A stretch of DNA of 64,000 nt. Source: Crossiella sp. SN42. GTDB taxonomy: Bacteria; Actinomycetota; Actinomycetes; Mycobacteriales; Pseudonocardiaceae. The position numbers were made by a program, and so were the translations under genes. Within the stretch, counting starts at the first letter, position 1, and every line of letters begins with the position of its first letter. A model generated the notes under the pieces. It saw only the letters and a list, made by a program, of their open reading frames with translations. It did no database searches and was not told where the DNA came from. Below, one piece after another: positions 61,271 through 64,000 of this stretch. The stretch covers positions 62,001-126,000 of the forward strand of contig NZ_JAMHIV010000003.1 of NCBI RefSeq assembly GCF_023897065.1, read 5' to 3'.

Positions 61271-61612
61271 ATGGTTGCCAACGACATCAACTGGGGCGAA
61301 GCGCAGGAGGCGCTTCGCGTTACGCACATGGAGTGGGCGGTGCAGGTGCTTGTGGCCCTGGATGAAGGCCCGAAAACGTGGACTGCCCTGCGCGCTCAGG
61401 TTCGCGACAGTGGCTTGAAAACTGGTAGGGCGCTTCACGACAAGGTGTACAACCGTACCCTGATGGCCATGGCGAAAGGAGGGCTCATTACCCGTGAGGA
61501 GAAGTGTGGATTTCCGCGTACGGTGACTTATCGGTCCACTGGCAAGGCGGCCGGCGTGCTGCTTGCCTTGAGGTCGTACGACGACTGGTCCCAGAAACGC
61601 AAAGCGCAGTGA
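61271..61612 (+). CDS. HxlR-like winged-helix protein
   Basis: 113 residues from ATG 61271 with GGGGAG upstream. EWAVQVLVALDEGPKTWTAL followed by RAQVRDSGLKTGRALHDKVY and NRTLMAMAKGGLITREEKCG is a winged helix; FPRTVTYRSTGKAAGVLLAL is the wing and C-terminal helix. It resembles HxlR proteins but is shorter and lacks their usual N-terminal Cys region. It is downstream of the GGDEF gene by 100 bp and may be co-transcribed. It converges on the lipoprotein gene. Confidence 0.7.
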   Translation: MVANDINWGEAQEALRVTHMEWAVQVLVALDEGPKTWTALRAQVRDSGLKTGRALHDKVYNRTLMAMAKGGLITREEKCGFPRTVTYRSTGKAAGVLLALRSYDDWSQKRKAQ

Positions 61613-61626
61613 TGTGAGCAGGATGT

Positions 61627-62217
61627 TCAGCACGAATCAACATCACCGATGATCACCTTTGTCACTTTCCACTCGCCGTCGGTATTTCGCACGACTGCGG
61701 AGGTCTTTCGTCGCCCGACAGGCCGGTCCTCAGCCAGGCCACCTCGTGCCCTGTACTTGCGCCACGAAGTCGTGTCGACGCAATCGACGATGTCGGCTTC
61801 GATGGGCACTTCCGGAATCCGAACGGCGACCACCCTTGGCGATAACGTCGGCTGCCCCAAGGTGACCAGGCCAGCCATCGAGTCGTCGTACATCATCCCG
61901 CGCAGCGCGATCAGCGCCTGACCGGTCGCATGGCTGCCCAACGCACTGACCTGGTGGTTGCTGCTCGCCGCAGCGATAGTGAGCTGATGCCACATGCCTC
62001 GATAGGCATCCAGAGCAGCCCGAACCGCATCGGTGTCACCAACAGGAACTGTTGAGGTCGGCATTCCGGTGGATGTCGGCGGCCCGGACAACGGTTCGCT
62101 GGGCAGTGCACTGTCTCCTGTCGGTTGTTTCACCGCGCCGCAGCCGGACGCCAATATCACCGCGCCTGCGGCGATCGCTGCCCGGAGACGAAGCGAGTCG
62201 CGACAAGTTGCCCACAT
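61627..62217 (-). CDS. Lipoprotein, 196 aa
   Basis: ATG 62217 with GGAGGAGATC just upstream; the long frame to 62460 is excluded by this site. Signal peptide with lipobox ILASGC (Cys near residue 26). A short Ser/Pro/Thr linker precedes a domain starting DTDAVRAALDAYRGMWHQLT, with LGSHATGQALIALRGMMYDD and WKVTKVIIGD near the end. This is the layout of actinobacterial nuclear-transport-factor-2-like lipoproteins. It resembles the partial protein at 63608. Function unknown. Confidence 0.75.
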   Translation of the reverse strand: MWATCRDSLRLRAAIAAGAVILASGCGAVKQPTGDSALPSEPLSGPPTSTGMPTSTVPVGDTDAVRAALDAYRGMWHQLTIAAASSNHQVSALGSHATGQALIALRGMMYDDSMAGLVTLGQPTLSPRVVAVRIPEVPIEADIVDCVDTTSWRKYRARGGLAEDRPVGRRKTSAVVRNTDGEWKVTKVIIGDVDSC

Positions 62218-62462
62218 GATCTCTCCTCCATCGATTGGTCTTTCTATCTGATACCAGCACGGGGGCACCGGACTGCAAGGTGTGTACGACCGGACACCTC
62301 TGCCCGTAAGGCGGACCCGGTTCGACTGCCGTCCCCCGTTCGGGTATTTGATCGGTACGGGCACAAGTGTCCGGTCGTACGTACCTTGCGGTCCGTTGGT
62401 GTCAGTCGGATAAACAGGGGGCATTGCACAACGTGGGTCACATGGAAGGAGGTTGATCATTC

Positions 62463-62822
62463 ATGAAGACGAAACTTGTTGTTGTAGGAGCTACTGCCCT
62501 GACCGGTGTGTTGTCGGCGGTCGGTCTGACAGGATCGCCCGCGTCCGCCGAAGTGCGCCAGCTGACCTCAATGCAGGCCGTCGTTTGCGAGTACACGGCC
62601 CCGGCTGGGACTGGCGCATACGGTCACCCTCAATACACCTTCTATGAATCTCACATTCGATACTTCCCCCGAGGCAGTGTTGTGTGGGCATCCCCGACGA
62701 TCGTGATCAACACAGCGAATCACTACGACTTCGCAGTACGTGAGCTGGCTGGGTCGGGTGGCGGCTGGGTGTCAGCGGAGCGGCTCCGCAGGACGGGCGC
62801 CAAGTGCCACGAGCTGCGTTAA
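62463..62822 (+). CDS. Small secreted protein, 119 aa
   Basis: ATG 62463 with GGAAGGAGG 9 bases upstream. Signal peptide MKTKLVVVGATALTGVLSAV, then LTGSPASA; cleavage near residue 29. The mature part (about 90 residues) contains two cysteines (VVCEYTAPAG and AKCHELR) that could form one disulphide, and beta-rich sequence (YTFYESHIRYFPRGSVVWAS). Not recognised. Many such small secreted proteins exist in actinomycetes. Confidence 0.7.
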   Translation: MKTKLVVVGATALTGVLSAVGLTGSPASAEVRQLTSMQAVVCEYTAPAGTGAYGHPQYTFYESHIRYFPRGSVVWASPTIVINTANHYDFAVRELAGSGGGWVSAERLRRTGAKCHELR

Positions 62823-62931
62823 CTACAAGACCCGAGGAGGCAGACCATGTCCGGTCATCAGGTCGCACCAGCCGTTCGCCACTACGCAGACGCCGCCGGA
62901 GCGGCGGCACTACTTGATCGAGGAGTCCGCC

Positions 62932-63567
62932 ATGTCCGCTGCCGTGGTCTGCGGGCTCTTTGGGATGACCACGGGGCCGGTGCTCGCGGTCTGCCTGCTC
63001 CGATTCGGCGCGAACCTGGATCCGCGGCATGTGCAGCACCGCGGTGTGGTGGTGATGCTCGCCGGGCTGGTGCTGCTGGCCTGCCTGGGTGCTCGCCGTG
63101 CGGGCGATCCGGCGTTGCCGGCCTGGTGCTGGCTGGTGGCGCTGGGCCTGGTCCTAGCGGCCATCGACTGGGATTGTCGGCGCCTGCCGCATCCGCTCAC
63201 CGCCGCGCTGGGGTTCGGCGGGTTGATCCTGCTGGCCGCGGCGTCGGCGTGGCTGGGCGAGTTCGGCGGTTTGGGGCGCGGCGTGGTTGCCGCGGCCGTG
63301 GTCGGGGTCGTGACGGTGGTCCTGCACGTGGTGCAGCCCGCCGGGTTCGGTGGCGGCGACGCGGTGTTGTTGCCGGTGCTGTCGCTCTTTCTGGGCTACT
63401 TGGGCTGGGAGCACCTGTTTCGCGGGATCGGGTTGTCGATCCTGCTGACGGGAGTGGTCGCGGTGGGGTTGCTGGTCGCTGGTCGTGCTCGGTGGGGGCA
63501 GGGCGCCGGGTTTCCGGCGGGACCTGCGCTGATCGCCGGGGCGCTGCTCATCGTGATCTTCCACTGA
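62932..63567 (+). CDS. Prepilin peptidase-like membrane protein (A24 family)
   Basis: 211 residues from ATG 62932 with GAGGAG upstream. Six or seven membrane helices. The first aspartate site is AAIDWDCRRLPHPLTAALGF (D-x-x-x-x-x-I/L-P pattern), and the second GGGD in PAGFGGGDAVLLPVLSLFLG, both expected for type IV prepilin peptidases. These cleave the leader of pilin-like proteins in the membrane. No pilin gene is visible in the window, so the substrates are elsewhere. The N-terminal methylase domain of classical PilD is missing, as is usual in actinomycetes. Confidence 0.85.
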   Translation: MSAAVVCGLFGMTTGPVLAVCLLRFGANLDPRHVQHRGVVVMLAGLVLLACLGARRAGDPALPAWCWLVALGLVLAAIDWDCRRLPHPLTAALGFGGLILLAAASAWLGEFGGLGRGVVAAAVVGVVTVVLHVVQPAGFGGGDAVLLPVLSLFLGYLGWEHLFRGIGLSILLTGVVAVGLLVAGRARWGQGAGFPAGPALIAGALLIVIFH

Positions 63568-63607
63568 CCGCGGCTCGCTCGCCGCACCGAACGGAATGGA
63601 GCCGACC

Positions 63608-64000
63608 ATGACCCGCTGGCTGACCCTCGTCCTGCTGGCCCCTGGACTCCTGCTCGGCACTGCCTGTACGCCGAAGGACACCACCAGTTCGCCCAAGCCG
63701 AAGTCGTCGACCACGACCCAGCCAGTCGCGCCCACGAGCTCGGCGGCGGATGCCTCGGTAGCGGTGAAGACGGTCTACGAGGAGTTCTGGCAGCTGGCCA
63801 GCACGATCGACAAACGGCCGGAATCGGAGTGGCGGCCCAGCCTCAGCAAGGTCGCGACGGATCCGCAACTGACCAGGAGCGTGCAGGGCTTGGGACTGTT
63901 GCGGGAGCAGTCGATCGCGCTCTACGGCGCGCCCACAGCTCGGATCACCAGCGTGGATGTCGCCGGAAGCCGCGCCACCGTCCAGGACTGCCAGGACGGC
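63608..64000 (+). CDS. Lipoprotein, partial (runs off right edge)
   Basis: ATG 63608, with GGAG 7 bases upstream. Signal peptide with lipobox LLGTAC (Cys near residue 20), a Ser/Thr/Pro linker, and then ASVAVKTVYEEFWQLASTID and VTSVDVAGSRATVQDCQDG-like sequence at the edge of the window. Similar in plan to the lipoprotein at 61627-62217. The C-terminus is outside the window. Confidence 0.75.
   Translation, partial: MTRWLTLVLLAPGLLLGTACTPKDTTSSPKPKSSTTTQPVAPTSSAADASVAVKTVYEEFWQLASTIDKRPESEWRPSLSKVATDPQLTRSVQGLGLLREQSIALYGAPTARITSVDVAGSRATVQDCQDG

Noticed and set aside
62847-63611. 254-residue frame with a good ribosome site just before the prepilin peptidase
   Set aside because: Almost entirely overlaps the peptidase in another frame and becomes Arg/Gly-rich; only a very short leader peptide would be plausible.

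Overview
The window is GC-rich DNA with many GTG and TTG starts, GTGA/ATGA gene overlaps and actinobacterial families (SARP regulator, DUF6355, DUF6545-type membrane protein, NrtR-like Nudix, actinobacterial pentapeptide proteins). It suggests a filamentous actinomycete, probably of the Pseudonocardiales. That placement is inference from gene content, not from a marker gene. Most of the window reads as an accessory island: five genes for STAND/NB-ARC ATPases with TPR repeats, a sixth P-loop/TPR protein, fragments of mobile elements, and many broken genes.

Layout. 1-3.4 kb: two tandem membrane-anchored pentapeptide-repeat proteins. 3.5-5.4 kb: remnant of a Tn7/Tn5053-type transposition module (tniQ plus a truncated, frameshifted tniB). 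5.6-9.7 kb: small proteins and regulators, including one member of a three-copy small-protein family. 9.9-12.2 kb: a CoiA-like nuclease coupled to an acetyltransferase. 12.3-13.4 kb: integrase and HNH-nuclease fragments. 13,393-23,798: a 10.4-kb element with imperfect terminal inverted repeats. It carries three tyrosine recombinases and a DUF6262/TnpC-like gene (Tn554-type layout), and its cargo is a secreted protein and a SARP-NB-ARC-TPR regulator. It interrupts a secreted HNH nuclease gene whose two halves lie on either side in the same frame. Two of the three recombinase genes are frameshifted.

24-41 kb: a STAND pseudogene; a low-GC 1370-residue membrane P-loop/TPR protein; a tRNA 3' fragment; an MTN-nucleosidase/RHIM-like/NB-ARC/TPR fusion; a Nudix regulator; duplicated scar sequences; and a pair made of a class III cyclase-like protein and an NB-ARC-TPR protein. 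The C-terminus of the first and the N-terminus of the second share a motif of identical spacing, which fits an amyloid-type signalling pair. 41-47 kb: an HTH-NB-ARC-TPR regulator, a STAS protein, a lipoprotein and a methyltransferase. 47.5-53.4 kb: six minus-strand genes, five with overlapping stop/start codons, centred on a TPR-NTPase-TPR protein. 53.7-64 kb: an XRE regulator, a D-cysteine desulfhydrase-like enzyme, the set XRE / ImmA-IrrE peptidase / DUF6545 membrane protein / FAD monooxygenase, a GGDEF protein, secreted and lipoprotein genes, and a prepilin peptidase.

How the genes may work together. The STAND proteins look like sensors that assemble when triggered and then switch on an effector. 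The effector is fused in one case (nucleosidase), encoded next door in another (cyclase-like protein), a DNA-binding domain in two, and unknown in the 47.5-53.4 kb operon. These are inferences from domain layout; the sequence alone shows no phenotype.
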